In this document: positions 15,401-26,901 of the stretch, piece by piece
How positions within the stretch are numbered: the stretch's first letter is position 1
Layout: each line of letters starts with the position of its first letter
NCBI RefSeq assembly: GCF_900698855.1
Contig: NZ_LR217699.1
Span: 1-37,254 of the forward strand
DNA: 37,254 nucleotides
Direction: 5' to 3'
DNA from: Erwinia_E haradaeae_F
Lineage (GTDB): Bacteria; Pseudomonadota; Gammaproteobacteria; Enterobacterales; Enterobacteriaceae
Made by a program: the position numbers and the translations under genes
Notes under the pieces: model-generated
Databases searched by the model: none
The model's input: only the letters and a program-made list of their open reading frames with translations
What the model was told of the DNA's origin: nothing

Positions 15401-17745
15401 CTACAATTAATTTTGCAATATAAGTTGCATTAGTTTGAATTAAAATGCATCTAGATTACTTAGTTTTTTCTTTTAAAATTTTAAAAATTTCTGAATATCA
15501 ATAATTTTTCTTTTTTTATATATAAGATTGTAAATCATTACATCAATTCAAGTTATAAATTGACTTTTTTCTTTATGAGAGGTAACTATTCAGTTATAAC
15601 CAATGTTGAGTAATTATAAAAATAATTATACCAGATGCATTATTTTTACAATAAGACTATTATAGGAATAGTCTATAGATTTACAAGAAGAAGGTATTCA
15701 ACTTCAATACTATATAAATATCATCTACACTTAGCTATAGGGGCTTCAAATTGGTTTTGTAAACACCTAGAAATAATCTTTGTTCCAGGAAGATTATTAA
15801 CTTAATTTTTCTACAAAATACTAAAAAATTAATTTAACTTAATATATAGAGATGATTTTTTATCAATTTATAACGAATTTATAATTATTCTAATATACAG
15901 TTGCGGTTTAGTATCGACTGTAATCTTCTTATCTAACATAAGAAAGCCAGATCTAAATAATCTGTGTGTAATATGAATTGAGTAAAGTAATACATCATGT
16001 TTAAGGTTTATATCTTCTTTCTTGTTTTGAGAGAAACTAAAAAAATCTTTTATTATATAGTAAATAATGGAATTTTTAGCTTATAGAAGATTAATACGTC
16101 CTAAGAAAGATAAAAACTAACGTCTTTATGTCTAGTGATTAGTCGTAATCTAATAATGGAGATGATCTATGAGTGCTTAATAGTTAAACATTGTCATAGT
16201 TTTATAGGGCTATATCAGATAAAAAAATCGGTTATTTTCCTAATGATTATTAATTTTTAATGGTTCTTTATAATAAAGAATTAGATAATATATCTATTAT
16301 TGCACCAATCTATAAATATTTGAGTTAAACTTAAATTACTGAAATTTATTCAATCTATAAATTATAAATTTTTAGTTTAATGTAGTTAAAATATTCTGTT
16401 CTTTATACATTAGAGAAATTCTGTCTTCTACCGTCCAGACAACAATAAGCTATGTTATATGAAGGAATACGAGTTATTAATTAAAGAAAAATCAACATAT
16501 TTTCTCTATGTGTATCTACATCAATAAAGAGAGTTATTAAGTAATGAAAGGTCTAATTATGCAATGATTAAATCAATATAGATAATAAGTCATACTAATA
16601 ATTAGAGATCAAGAAAAGAATTATTACTTAAAAAAGAACTTAAATCGATTAAACATGTTGTCAAATAATCAATATTAATCTATATATCCAAGAAAAAGAT
16701 TAGATCTTACTTTAATCTTTATTTTTATATATTAAATAGGTTAGAGAGATTAATACAAATTCATTATTTAAGTCATAATAATGTTATTTATTATTAATAA
16801 TAATTGTATTAGAGAATTATATTCTCCAATTTGAAGATTAATCATCTAGACAGAATGTTTATCTAAATTTTTATATTTTTAATATCATTAAAATAGATTT
16901 TATTATTTTATATTTTTATTATTTGAAATAAATTTCATATGATTTTAATACACAATAAAATAAAATAAAAGTATAATTTAATTAATATAGAAGTCTTATA
17001 TTTATGAGATGAGATTATTGAATATTAATATAATCTATATCTCGTATATTTTTTATATTATCTTGAATAGAGTTATTAATTATTATATAATATAGATTAT
17101 GAATCTATGTTCAATAACTAGTGATTACGGATATTGAATGAAAATCTTATGTAATAGATCTAATGAAGATAAATAAGATTCATGTCAAAATAGAATGGAT
17201 ATTCTTCCTATCTTAATTAATCTTATAAAGAAAAACATCGTTAGTATAAAGATGATTAATATCTAGATCAACCTAAGCAAAAAAAGTATTATTAAGATAC
17301 TAAATACTGTCGTTAGAAAAACTAAACGAATAGTATTTAAATAGCTTTTTTCTCTAAGAAATATAGAAGATCATGCACATTCTATATTGTGGTATTCATC
17401 ATTGTTAAACCTGTTCTGATTTGATGTCAATGTTAATATTATAAATAGAATTCATATATTAAAATTTTAAATTAGATTAAATAATAATTTATATATAATT
17501 TGATTAAAATTTACTTAAACATGACTTTTAAAAATCAAATCTTTTTATTTTATAGATGTAAATAAATAATGTTGATAATACAATCTAAGGGATTCTAGTT
17601 TATAATTTTATTTAAATATTAATTAAATATATTGCATAAGAAATAATCAATATGTCAATTGCAAAGAATGTAAATTCTATTTTAGTTCTATATTTATATT
17701 GTATATAGATTATGAATAATTTAATGAATTAAAAGATTGTGGTAA
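15401..17745. other. gene-free part of central single-copy region
   Basis: About 2.3 kb, very AT-rich, with stops in all frames. I recognise no gene, RNA gene or remnant. Composition becomes still more AT-rich after about 16600, approaching that of the outer tails. Confidence 0.55.
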
Positions 17746-17775
17746 ATCAAAATTATTATTAATAATAATTTTGAT
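17746..17775. terminator. 30-bp perfect palindrome upstream of apbE
   Basis: All 30 bases equal their own reverse complement, centred on TTATTAATAA and flanked by ATCAAAAT/ATTTTGAT. It lies 100 bp before apbE. It could be a two-way transcription stop or a cruciform. The stem is nearly all A/T, so termination strength is doubtful. Confidence 0.45.
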
Positions 17776-17874
17776 ACAAATTCGTTATGAATCCTGTGGC
17801 TGTTAACATAGCATCTTTCTGCCGATTAAGATCACTACTGATATTATTATGTATAATAAAGATAAAGGTAAGAG

Positions 17875-18939
17875 ATGAATAATGCATATCGCTATTTTGT
17901 GTTCTATATTTTAATATTTATGCAGAGCTCTTGTTCTAACCCTCATCCTTTATTAAATTATAAAACAATAATATTAACAGGTCATACTATGGGGACTGTT
18001 TGGCGAGTAAATGTAGTGGATATAGAGGCTAAACGGAAACAGACATTGTATACTTCTATACAAAAAATACTTGATTATGATGATATTCAGATTTCCACAT
18101 GGAAAAGTAACTCAGTATTATCACGTTTTAATCAATATCAAGGCTATAAATCACAACCTGTGAGCTCAGAAATTGCTGATATTATTACACAAGCACTGCG
18201 CATTGGTAACCAAATGAATGGAGCAATGGATGTTACTATTGGTTCTTTAGTAAATTTATGGGGCTTTGGGCCTCGTGGTTCATCAAAATGTACTCCAACA
18301 CAGCTTCAGATTGATTGTGCCCGTGCTCTTCATGGTCTTTCTTATCTAACAGTTATTAACTCTTCCACTCAGTCCTATCTTCGCAAAGACATACCAGGGA
18401 TCTATATTGATCTCTCTAGTGTAGGAGAGGGGTACGCAGTTGATCATCTAGTTAATCTGATGAAAAAAGAAGGTATTGACAATTATCTTGTGTCAGTTGG
18501 TGGTGCTATTGTTACTTGCGGTCATAACGCCCAAGGTAAACCATGGAAAATTGCAATCCAGAAACCAATTGATCAAGAAAATGCAGTACAAGAGATTGTT
18601 GAACTGAAAGGATGTGCTATCAGTACTTCTGGAACCTATCGTAACTACTATGAGCTCAATGGAAAACCAATATCTCACTTAATCAATCCATTTACTGGAG
18701 AACCAGTTCACAATGAATTAGTATCAGCCACTGTAATTGCTCCTACCGCACTTGAAGCAGACTGCTGGGACAGTGGTTTAATGATTTTAGGCCTAAGAAA
18801 AGCTCAAGAATTAGCTGTTAAACATAAAAAAGCAGTATATCTTATATATAAAAAGAATAATCAATTAATTAGTTGGATCTCACCAAAATTTTTTCCTTTT
18901 ATTGAATCACCTTCATTAAATAATACTCAAGCTAAGTAA
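17875..18939 (+). CDS. apbE: FAD:protein FMN transferase ApbE
   Basis: Periplasm-facing flavin transferase that attaches FMN through a phosphodiester bond to Thr or Ser of partners such as RnfG and RnfD of the Rnf/Rsx complex or NqrB and NqrC. The 354-residue protein aligns along its length with Escherichia ApbE. Conserved blocks are GHTMGTVWRV, GAMDVTIGSLVNLWGFGP, IDLSSVGEGYAVDHL, YLVSVGGA, ISTSGTYRNYYELNGKPISHLINP and ALEADCWDSGLMILG; the last holds the Asp and Ser/Thr metal ligands. The N-terminus is a signal sequence ending MQSSC with Cys20 as lipidation site; Gln at -3 is unusual for a lipobox. AAAGG lies 6 bases before the ATG. It is single-copy, in the centre of the inverted-repeat molecule, and upstream of gpmA after a 484-bp gap. 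Its Rnf or Nqr partner is not in the window. Confidence 0.96.
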   Translation: MNNAYRYFVFYILIFMQSSCSNPHPLLNYKTIILTGHTMGTVWRVNVVDIEAKRKQTLYTSIQKILDYDDIQISTWKSNSVLSRFNQYQGYKSQPVSSEIADIITQALRIGNQMNGAMDVTIGSLVNLWGFGPRGSSKCTPTQLQIDCARALHGLSYLTVINSSTQSYLRKDIPGIYIDLSSVGEGYAVDHLVNLMKKEGIDNYLVSVGGAIVTCGHNAQGKPWKIAIQKPIDQENAVQEIVELKGCAISTSGTYRNYYELNGKPISHLINPFTGEPVHNELVSATVIAPTALEADCWDSGLMILGLRKAQELAVKHKKAVYLIYKKNNQLISWISPKFFPFIESPSLNNTQAK

Positions 18940-19423
18940 GTAAACTCTATGTATATTTTAATATAAAAAACTCTTTTTACTATATTTTATTTAGTAGGAC
19001 GTTCCTGTATTACGATAGAAATGGCTCTATATTTATAAAACCTCGTTAATAAATGTGTTTAATCGTTTCACACCATTCTTTCTTAACTAGGTTTTTCTAT
19101 AGCCAGAATGATAGATGCCTAGCGCCATAACCTCGCGAGGAATTAAATATATTTTACAAGATGAAGTAAAAATCTATCTTGTTGTATAAATAAACTATTC
19201 GAGTCTATATACTTTTAAATATATATTATTACGATACCGCAATTAGGACTTAAAAGAATGCATAAATGAAATTTACTTAAAATTTGTTTCAAGATGACTG
19301 AATTTATAGATTCATGCTCAAAGTTTTAATACTATATTATGATTAAAAACATTGTATATATTTCAGAATAATTCTTACTGATCCTCTTCTCAGAACAATA
19401 TAGATTAATCAAGGGATTTATTG
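18940..19423. other. apbE-gpmA spacer
   Basis: About 480 bases with no gene. A 10-bp GC palindrome, CCTCGCGAGG (19131-19140), stands out in AT-rich DNA. No promoter for gpmA is clear. Confidence 0.5.
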
Positions 19424-20164
19424 ATGAACATGATAAAACTAGTTCTTATACGTCACGGAGAAAGCCAGTGGAATAAGAAAAATCTTTTTACTGGATGGCA
19501 TGATATTGATTTAACCGATCAAGGTCGGTTTCAAGCGGTCTACGCTGGTCAATTACTAAAAAAAGAAGGATTTGTTTTTGATTTTGCTTATACTTCTTTT
19601 TTAAAGCGTGCAATCCATACTCTCTGGTATATTTTAGATGAAATGGATCAAGCTTGGTTGCCAGTAGAAAAATCATGGCGCCTTAACGAACGTCACTATG
19701 GCGCGTTACAAGGGATGGATAAGACAGCTAGTGCTCAGAAATATGGTGCAGAACAAGTAAAACAATGGCGTCGTAGTTTAAGGGTTATTCCACCTCATCT
19801 GAGTCACTTTGATAAACGCTTCCCTGGTTACGACCCTCGGTATGGTAACTTAAATAAAGAACAGTTACCAACGGCTGAAAGTTTAGAAATGACTATTAAT
19901 CGTGTCTTACCAATCTGGAAAACAGGTATTTTCCCTCAAATAAAAAACCATAAAAACATTATCATCGCTGCTCACGGTAATTCCCTTCGCGCACTCATTA
20001 CGTATTTAGATAATATGACAGAAGAAGACATATTGGAACTGGATATACCAACTGGTATGCCATTGATTTATGAGTTTGATGAGAACTACCATCCTATTTC
20101 ACATTATTGGCTAAGCTCTAGTAATAATACGATTTCTAAAAATAAATCCATTCTGAGCTCTTAG
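19424..20164 (+). CDS. gpmA: 2,3-bisphosphoglycerate-dependent phosphoglycerate mutase GpmA
   Basis: Glycolytic enzyme interconverting 3- and 2-phosphoglycerate through a phosphohistidine. The ATG at 19424 is chosen over an upstream TTG at 19421, because AAGGG at 19411-19415 is 8 bases away and MNMIKLVLIRHGES then keeps Escherichia numbering. With that start, His11 in RHGESQWN is the phosphorylated residue, Arg10 and Arg62 bind phosphate, Glu89 (NERHYGALQG) is the acid, and His184 (AAHGNSLR) is the second histidine. Length is 246 residues against 250 in Escherichia; only the C-terminal tail, rich in Ser, Asn and Lys, differs. It is single-copy and lies between the two repeat arms. A housekeeping glycolysis gene on a plasmid is unusual; if the chromosome has lost its copy, the plasmid is indispensable. 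Confidence 0.97.
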   Translation: MNMIKLVLIRHGESQWNKKNLFTGWHDIDLTDQGRFQAVYAGQLLKKEGFVFDFAYTSFLKRAIHTLWYILDEMDQAWLPVEKSWRLNERHYGALQGMDKTASAQKYGAEQVKQWRRSLRVIPPHLSHFDKRFPGYDPRYGNLNKEQLPTAESLEMTINRVLPIWKTGIFPQIKNHKNIIIAAHGNSLRALITYLDNMTEEDILELDIPTGMPLIYEFDENYHPISHYWLSSSNNTISKNKSILSS

Positions 20165-21855
20165 GTTATATCAGATTTAAACAACACCCACTAGAATTAA
20201 CCTATGAAGCCAAACAAACATTACTTATTGTAATAATAAAAATTAAATTATAATCAAATATGTAATTGTAATTAATCAATATTCCTTTAAGGAGGTGATC
20301 TATATTATATAATTTGTTCTTAATTTACTGATTACAAATAGAGATAATATCTATTTCTTTTATGAAATTTTTTCTAGCTCATTAAAATAGATAGGATAAG
20401 TCTGAATTAAAAAATAAATAAAAAAATTACAAACATCTATAATTTCTAAAAATAAATTTCCTATTTAAGCAATCGACCCTACCCTATATTAGATATTGAG
20501 AATAATTAAATATGTAATAGATATCTAATTTTTATGATAATAATAAAGTATGCACGTTGAAAATATTCATATTAAGTGACAATAGAGAAGATTAGAATAC
20601 AAAGTTTTATCTATCTTCTCACTTGATGCATAACGAAGGTGACCTCTGCTCTTTAATTATATTAAATATCATAGATCTTTGGTTGGATAGGTTGAATTGA
20701 GTATTAATATCTTTGTTATAAAATCATTAAAGAGAGGTAGAAGTACTTTACAAAAATATTTCTTAGTAATATTTGAAGCATATTGACGCTTTAATATATT
20801 AATAGGTTGTCAAATTATTATGGGTTTAACCACGCGTAACTATTAAGTGGATTGTATCTACATCATTATCTGATTTTAGACAGTAATACACCTCCGTCTC
20901 TCCTAATTTTCATTGCCTACGAGATTAAAATATTATTATTTTTTAGATCATAGATTATCTTATATAAAATAAAAATCTTTTAGTTTTTATAAAAATTATA
21001 CTACATTACTTTGTCTATATTATAGTTAAGTAAACCATGATTTAGAAAAAATCAGCTATCTAATCTATAAATTAAAAATAGTAATCAATAAAGAAACCAT
21101 TCCTAAAATTTTAATAGGTAGTTATATTGAGTTTGATATTATCCTAGTCTATATATTAACTATAATAGAATGTGATATAACTATAGTTTCAAGTCGTTAG
21201 ACTTGATCCAATTAAGATGAAAATGTTCATCTTACAAGTAAGATGTATAGTACAATGTGATATTGATAATATATCAAGATTTTATCTATATATTATTTAA
21301 TAGGTTTATTATGATCATTAGAATATTGGAGATAAAATTATAGTAAAATCTTAATATACTTCGATTCTTATTATCATTAATCTAAATAATGATATTAATA
21401 TTTTATGTATATTATAATTTTTTTAATTAACACCCCTTTTGTCATCTTTTTATTTATCTAATATAAATAGTTGTTATAAAATAACCCATCTAGGTAGAAA
21501 TAGAATTTCTATCGAGATTAAAGGTAGATTAAGATCAAGATATAAAAGCTAACATAGTATAAAATATTTTATTCATAATTAATATCAACGATGTATCTAA
21601 CATGCAAGAATATCGACTCTATATACCATGTTTCTTCATTCAATAAGATCTCTTCACTAACAAGCTAGAAGCTATAAATAAAAAAAATTAGAAGAGCCTT
21701 TAAAAATATTAAAAACAAAAGAACATCAAATATACCACTAGGTTATTGGTATATAATGTAAATATTTATCTCGACTTAAAAATAACTAGAAACAACCAAT
21801 GATAACGATAATTAGAAGATTAAAAGTGATATAATACTTATGTCAAAAGAACGTT
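20165..21855. other. gene-free part of central single-copy region, possible rRNA relics
   Basis: About 1.7 kb without a supported gene. TAAGGAGGTGATC (20288-20300) is the exact complement of the last 13 bases of enterobacterial 16S rRNA, and TGCTCTTTAA (20647-20656) matches the rRNA-operon boxA core. They lie in inconsistent orientations. The rest is AT-rich with stops in every frame. Confidence 0.5.
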
Positions 21856-22724
21856 TTTCTTTACGTTAATAAAGTATTGCTTCTTGTATTTCTGATGGAC
21901 GAAATACGATCTTTTATAGATAAAATGCAATGTAGATCTTAGCTCTGTTTGAGTGATCTTTTAATATTAATATTCTGTCCTCTAAAGAACGAGTAGAGAG
22001 CATACAATATATTGATTTTCTACTGAAAATAGATATGTTCAATAAGTATTTACTGCATAAAAATAGATTAAAATGATAATTGTATCTTCTTGCAAAATTC
22101 ATTTTAGAACTTTAATGTAATACGATGATCTTTTCTCTATGCTTATAAGAGATACCAAATCTTTGAATTATGCAAAATATTTCTGAACAATTATATTTAG
22201 TCCTCAATTGTACAGGACCTACTCTTAAGCTAATAGTTAAGAGTAAATAACTAAGTCAATCAAATAAAGAATACTAATTACATTGATACATATATTTATA
22301 CTTTATCTATTAGATAAAATCAGTGTGATTACTTCTCTTGTTTATTAGTGTGTGTATAAAAGTTCTCGTCTACTTCCTATCTTGATTTTAATGAACGAAA
22401 TCCCTAATACGATTTTTAAAAAGGTTTTGTATACCCTTTCCTTCAGTTTTAGATTTATTTCTACCGCCTGTCTTATGATTAAGGCTATCACATTATTTAA
22501 TAGACCTAAATAAACAAAATATATCAATTTATACTGATAAACATCGTATGCCTAAACTTATCCTTAGCATTTTTTTTAAATCAACTCTAATATCTATATA
22601 TACTTTGAACCTTTACTGAATCAGAAATCACTTTTATTCACAAAATATTGAAGATTGTTTTCTTCAATGGGGATTTCTATAAAAACACTATTATTATTAA
22701 CTGTATCTATCCAATGCAATAATT
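21856..22724. other. spacer from inner repeat border to resolvase (right)
   Basis: Mirror of the left spacer. No supported gene; two short frames here are considered chance. Confidence 0.55.
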
Positions 22725-23297
22725 TCATACAACGCTTGATCCTGCTCTTCTTATATATTGATACAAGGTTTCCCGACTGATAGAAAAATCACGCGCAACC
22801 TTTACTTTTTTTTCCCCAGAAGCAACCCGTTGACATAGTTCAGTGACTTGTGTATCTGAAAGCGTTCTTTTGCGACCTCGGTAAACACCTCTTTGTTTGG
22901 CTAACTCAATGCCTTCACGTTGACGTTCTTTCAGTAAAGAACGTTCAAATTCAGCAAACGCTCCAATAACAGCTAACATGAGATTGGACAGAGGCGAGTC
23001 TTTCCCAGTAAAACTCAGATTTTCCTGGATAAATTCAATGCGCACTCCACGTTCTGTTAACATTTGCACAATGCGACGCAAGTCATTAAGGTTACGTGCC
23101 AAACGATCCATACTATGGATAAGCACAGTGTCTCCGGAGCGAACAAAATTAATTAATGCCTCTAATTGAGGTCGTTTAATTTCTTTTCCGGATGCTACGT
23201 CAGTAAAAATTCGATCCACCTTGACGGAGTCAAGTTGTCTCTGTGGATTTTGGTGTATGGTACTGATTCGGGTATAGCCAATACGTTGTCCTATCAT
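22725..23297 (-). CDS. serine recombinase, resolvase/invertase family (right copy)
   Basis: Second, identical 190-residue copy with Ser12, Arg65 and Arg68 of the catalytic core and the C-terminal helix-turn-helix. It points toward the central single-copy region, as does the left copy. If each copy has a res site, the two sites are in inverted orientation on one molecule. True resolvases do not recombine sites in that orientation, but invertases do. A DNA inversion role is therefore possible. Confidence 0.9.
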   Translation of the reverse strand: MIGQRIGYTRISTIHQNPQRQLDSVKVDRIFTDVASGKEIKRPQLEALINFVRSGDTVLIHSMDRLARNLNDLRRIVQMLTERGVRIEFIQENLSFTGKDSPLSNLMLAVIGAFAEFERSLLKERQREGIELAKQRGVYRGRKRTLSDTQVTELCQRVASGEKKVKVARDFSISRETLYQYIRRAGSSVV

Positions 23298-23387
23298 AAA
23301 TTTTCTCTAAAATATCAAAAATAACTCTATATCTTTTACTTCTACATATCAATATATATAAAATGCAATTTTATTCTGACATTTTCA

Positions 23388-23488
23388 CAATAGGCAGTTG
23401 ACGCCATAATATGCTTTACCTTAAATTGACAACATCAAGACGAGCAATATTATCGAATCAAACTAGCATAAGGTAATAATGCCTATTG
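23388..23488. other. candidate res recombination site (right)
   Basis: Mirror image of the left candidate, with CAATAGGCA and TGCCTATTG at its two ends and the resolvase start 90 bases away. It is inverted relative to the left site. Confidence 0.4.
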
Positions 23489-24409
23489 ACTAGTTATCTC
23501 TAACCAATATTAAGATTTTTAGAAATACTTAGAACATACTATACCGATTTAATTAACAACTTACTATTCTAGTCTATATATTAGACATCTTTTTTATTCT
23601 TGTAATAAATGCTAAATATATAAGTTTAAATTTAAATTGTCCATCTTATCTCACCATCTGTCTGTAGATAGAGAAAGGAAAAAAAATCTATTCATATATA
23701 ATTCTGAACATAAAATATTTTAAACCAAAATATAATGATATCACTAAATCCCAATCAATTCATCTCTAATAGTTAAGAACTTTTATACAACAGACCTAAA
23801 AATTCATTTAATACAATAACTCATTCTCATATAAAAAAATTTAATCTTATTTTCAAGTCATAAATCATCCCATAACCATGTCTATGTATAAAAGTAAACC
23901 ATTAATAATCTATAACTATGTTGTAGTCAATATGGAATAATCTGTAATATTTATATATATAATAACTTAAAGACAATAAAATGCAAGAAATTCAGGGAGG
24001 GTTATGAAACGAGATAAATAATCTTTTATACAGAGTCCAACTAAATACTCTAATAACATTTTCTATATAACCTAAACAGTTTGGTTGAGTAGAAAAACTC
24101 TATATACTACACATCAAGCAAGTTGTTTTATACATCTCTTAATATAGAGCATTCTATTTCAGTTATTAAAAAATCAGGTAATGGTTAACATCTATGTTTT
24201 GGTGAAAAGCGTAAACCAGAATTTAATTCTTATTTTAAAGACAGAAGAATTCTTCTTTGTACCAGTACAAATAGCATATAAAACTACTGTAGAGCACTAA
24301 TTTATTTAGAATATTTCTTAATGTATCTACTAATAGTCTCATGAATTACCAATAAAATAGATACAACTATATCTCCAAAAGATAGATATATACTCGAATT
24401 CATGTAAAA
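23489..24409. other. gene-free spacer between resolvase and nuc (right)
   Basis: Mirror of the left spacer; stops in all frames and nothing recognisable. Confidence 0.55.
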
Positions 24410-24970
24410 TTAATAAATGGGTTTAATAGATATGGATTCCAACCATAATCTATTAAATTCTTTAGAATATTTGTTAGCAATATCTGGTCGATTGTGCCAA
24501 CAAATAACATTTTCTGCATTATGAGAAACGGCGTTTTGTGTATAATTAAACGATCCCGTTTCCACTGAGATGCCATCAATAATCATAAATTTATTATGCA
24601 TAATAGCATACTTTTCATTAAGTCTAACTGAGACATTTTTATTAATTAAATAGGTTACGGCGGTATATTTACTACTATTTGATTTCCTATCAGCGACTAA
24701 TCGTATATTTACGCCTCGATTCTTGGCCTCAATCAGAGCTAAAGCGATAGGCTTACTAGTAAATGAATAGGCAGCGATATCTATTGATTTTGTAGCGCCT
24801 GTAATTGCTGAAAGAACAATTTTTTGCGCTGTTCCTCCGGGAGAAAAACCGACTTCTACATCTTGGTCAGTTATACAAACTGCATATAGAGGAAGGGATA
24901 TGATAATTAAAAAAAATACAAGACTGTTAAAAAAAGATTTTACTATATTGCACATTATAAAATATACCAT
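24410..24970 (-). CDS. nuc: secreted HKD-family endonuclease, Nuc type (right copy)
   Basis: Second, identical copy of the 186-residue signal-peptide-bearing PLD-superfamily nuclease, with His125, Lys127 and Asp132 intact. Alternative start is the ATG 15 bases further in (24955). It has no partner gene within 900 bp on either side, so it is probably a single-gene unit. Confidence 0.88.
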   Translation of the reverse strand: MVYFIMCNIVKSFFNSLVFFLIIISLPLYAVCITDQDVEVGFSPGGTAQKIVLSAITGATKSIDIAAYSFTSKPIALALIEAKNRGVNIRLVADRKSNSSKYTAVTYLINKNVSVRLNEKYAIMHNKFMIIDGISVETGSFNYTQNAVSHNAENVICWHNRPDIANKYSKEFNRLWLESISIKPIY

Positions 24971-26816
24971 GATAAAAAGAGTATTGGTTGTTTTGTTTGC
25001 TATTCAACAAATTTAATTTTTTTGACAAAGAATATTTTATGCTCAATAAAAACTAATGTTGCCATCATTAATCTATAGCGCTATATAGAAATAACTATTT
25101 CTATTTAAATTAATTTAAATTCATTACGTATCTACTACTACAGAAGAGCCTTAATTTACACTCTTACCAATTAATAAATACTGCTTAATAACGAAATAAC
25201 GGAAATTCTATTTATATAGCAAATCTTATTTTTATAAAAAACAGTCTATTGACTATATAATTTATATATTTATTGACCAATAAAAACTGTGCATTATTTT
25301 TCTGTACGTTGTTCACTAAAATAATAAAGAAGGATTAGTTTATTGATAGGAATCGTATTTTATCATAAACAACCTTAGAGAATTTATAATCCATTAAGCT
25401 AGAAGAGACATTAACGATTAAATTTATGCATAACAAGCTACTAGAATATACTATAAACTAGATTATGATGTAGTCTGGATTATATCCTAGATTTACAATA
25501 AAGATAATTTTATTATTATCACTATGTATATGAAAAATTAAATCATTCCAATCCCATTTTACATCTTAGTAAAACTAAGTAGATTTCTTTTTTTATCTAC
25601 ATTATAGGTTTTCTTTTTAAATTAGGCTCACTTATTAACTAAGTTATAACGTTTCTAAGTAAAATATCACTTAAATTAAATATTAGGACAGGACCCTTAT
25701 TTATCTATCTCTAAAATACTGGAGGCAATTACGAACATTATAGGGCCTTGTGTACATTCTTAATTACTTTATCGACAATATATTTGTCTTGCGATAAGAA
25801 GCGCTCTCCTTTAATTAACTGTAATTAAAATTATATAATAATTATAAATGATGTAATTAAAAACTTAAAAAAATAAAATGTATCCATATTTTCATTTATA
25901 AATGTGTTTTCAAAACTTTAAATCTACTTTTGGTAGACTAAAATACCTTTAATCATAATATAAAGTAGCATTTCATATATAGAGTAGAATCTCTTTTGTC
26001 TTAAAATTAGAATTCAAGTTACATAAAGATTAGATCTATTGGGATAGGTATTAGTTTTATTAGCAACCCTCTCTAGAGTAATCATTAGTATGTTCATTAA
26101 AAATTAACTAATCTCTTATTAAGGCACCGATTAAAACATGAAGAATAAGAAGAATTAATGATTTAAACTCTGCGTACTAGATAAAATTAAAACTAGTATT
26201 ATTCATGATTGATTTTTTAACTAATACTAATTATATGTTAGAGATGTTTATTAATAAAGTCAATGGACATCAGCTGAAATTGATAAATTGATTTCATAAA
26301 AATAACCTTTAGATTACCTGATAAAAATTAAAAAACGTTTATTAACCATGAAATCTTAGAAACAAGAAAATGAACTGTCCTAATCCAATCTAAGAATTTA
26401 ACTTTTTTGAATGGAATGATTAATATAATGAAGATTTTTAAAAATCTTATCTAAGCTTCTATTAAACAATGTTATCGATTCTTGTACATCAATAAATTAG
26501 AGTATTTTAGGAAAATGGTTTAAATCTTATATTCAAAAAAAACGATATAAATCTTATCTAGTAAAATTTATTACTATTTTATCAAACCAAAAAATTGCTG
26601 TAGAATATAACCATTAAAGTTATTATTTTGAGAAGCTATAGTTAAATGTATTAATGATTCTCTAATTCTAATAATAATCAAAAAAATGAAATATATATAA
26701 ATATGTATTTCTAGCTAATAATCTAAAATACTTCAATAAATAGAACTAATTCCATAGAAGGAAAATAGACTTGAGTCATGAAAATATTAGTTTCTTCAAT
26801 CTTTTTAATAACAATC
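24971..26816. other. gene-free spacer between nuc and ibpA promoter (right)
   Basis: Mirror of the left 1.85-kb spacer, with the bulged stem now at 25769-25797. No gene seen. Confidence 0.55.
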
Positions 26817-26844
26817 CTTGAAATATCTTTATACATACCCATAT
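26817..26844 (+). promoter_or_regulatory. sigma-32 heat-shock promoter of ibpA (right)
   Basis: CTTGAAA (26817-26823), 14 bases, CCCATAT (26838-26844): no mismatch to the RpoH consensus. Expected start of transcription is near 26851, giving a leader of about 50 nt. Confidence 0.9.
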
Positions 26845-26901
26845 AGTTAATATGTGAGTATAATTTTATTCTCAATTATATGTATTTTATAGGAGGATGC
26901 T

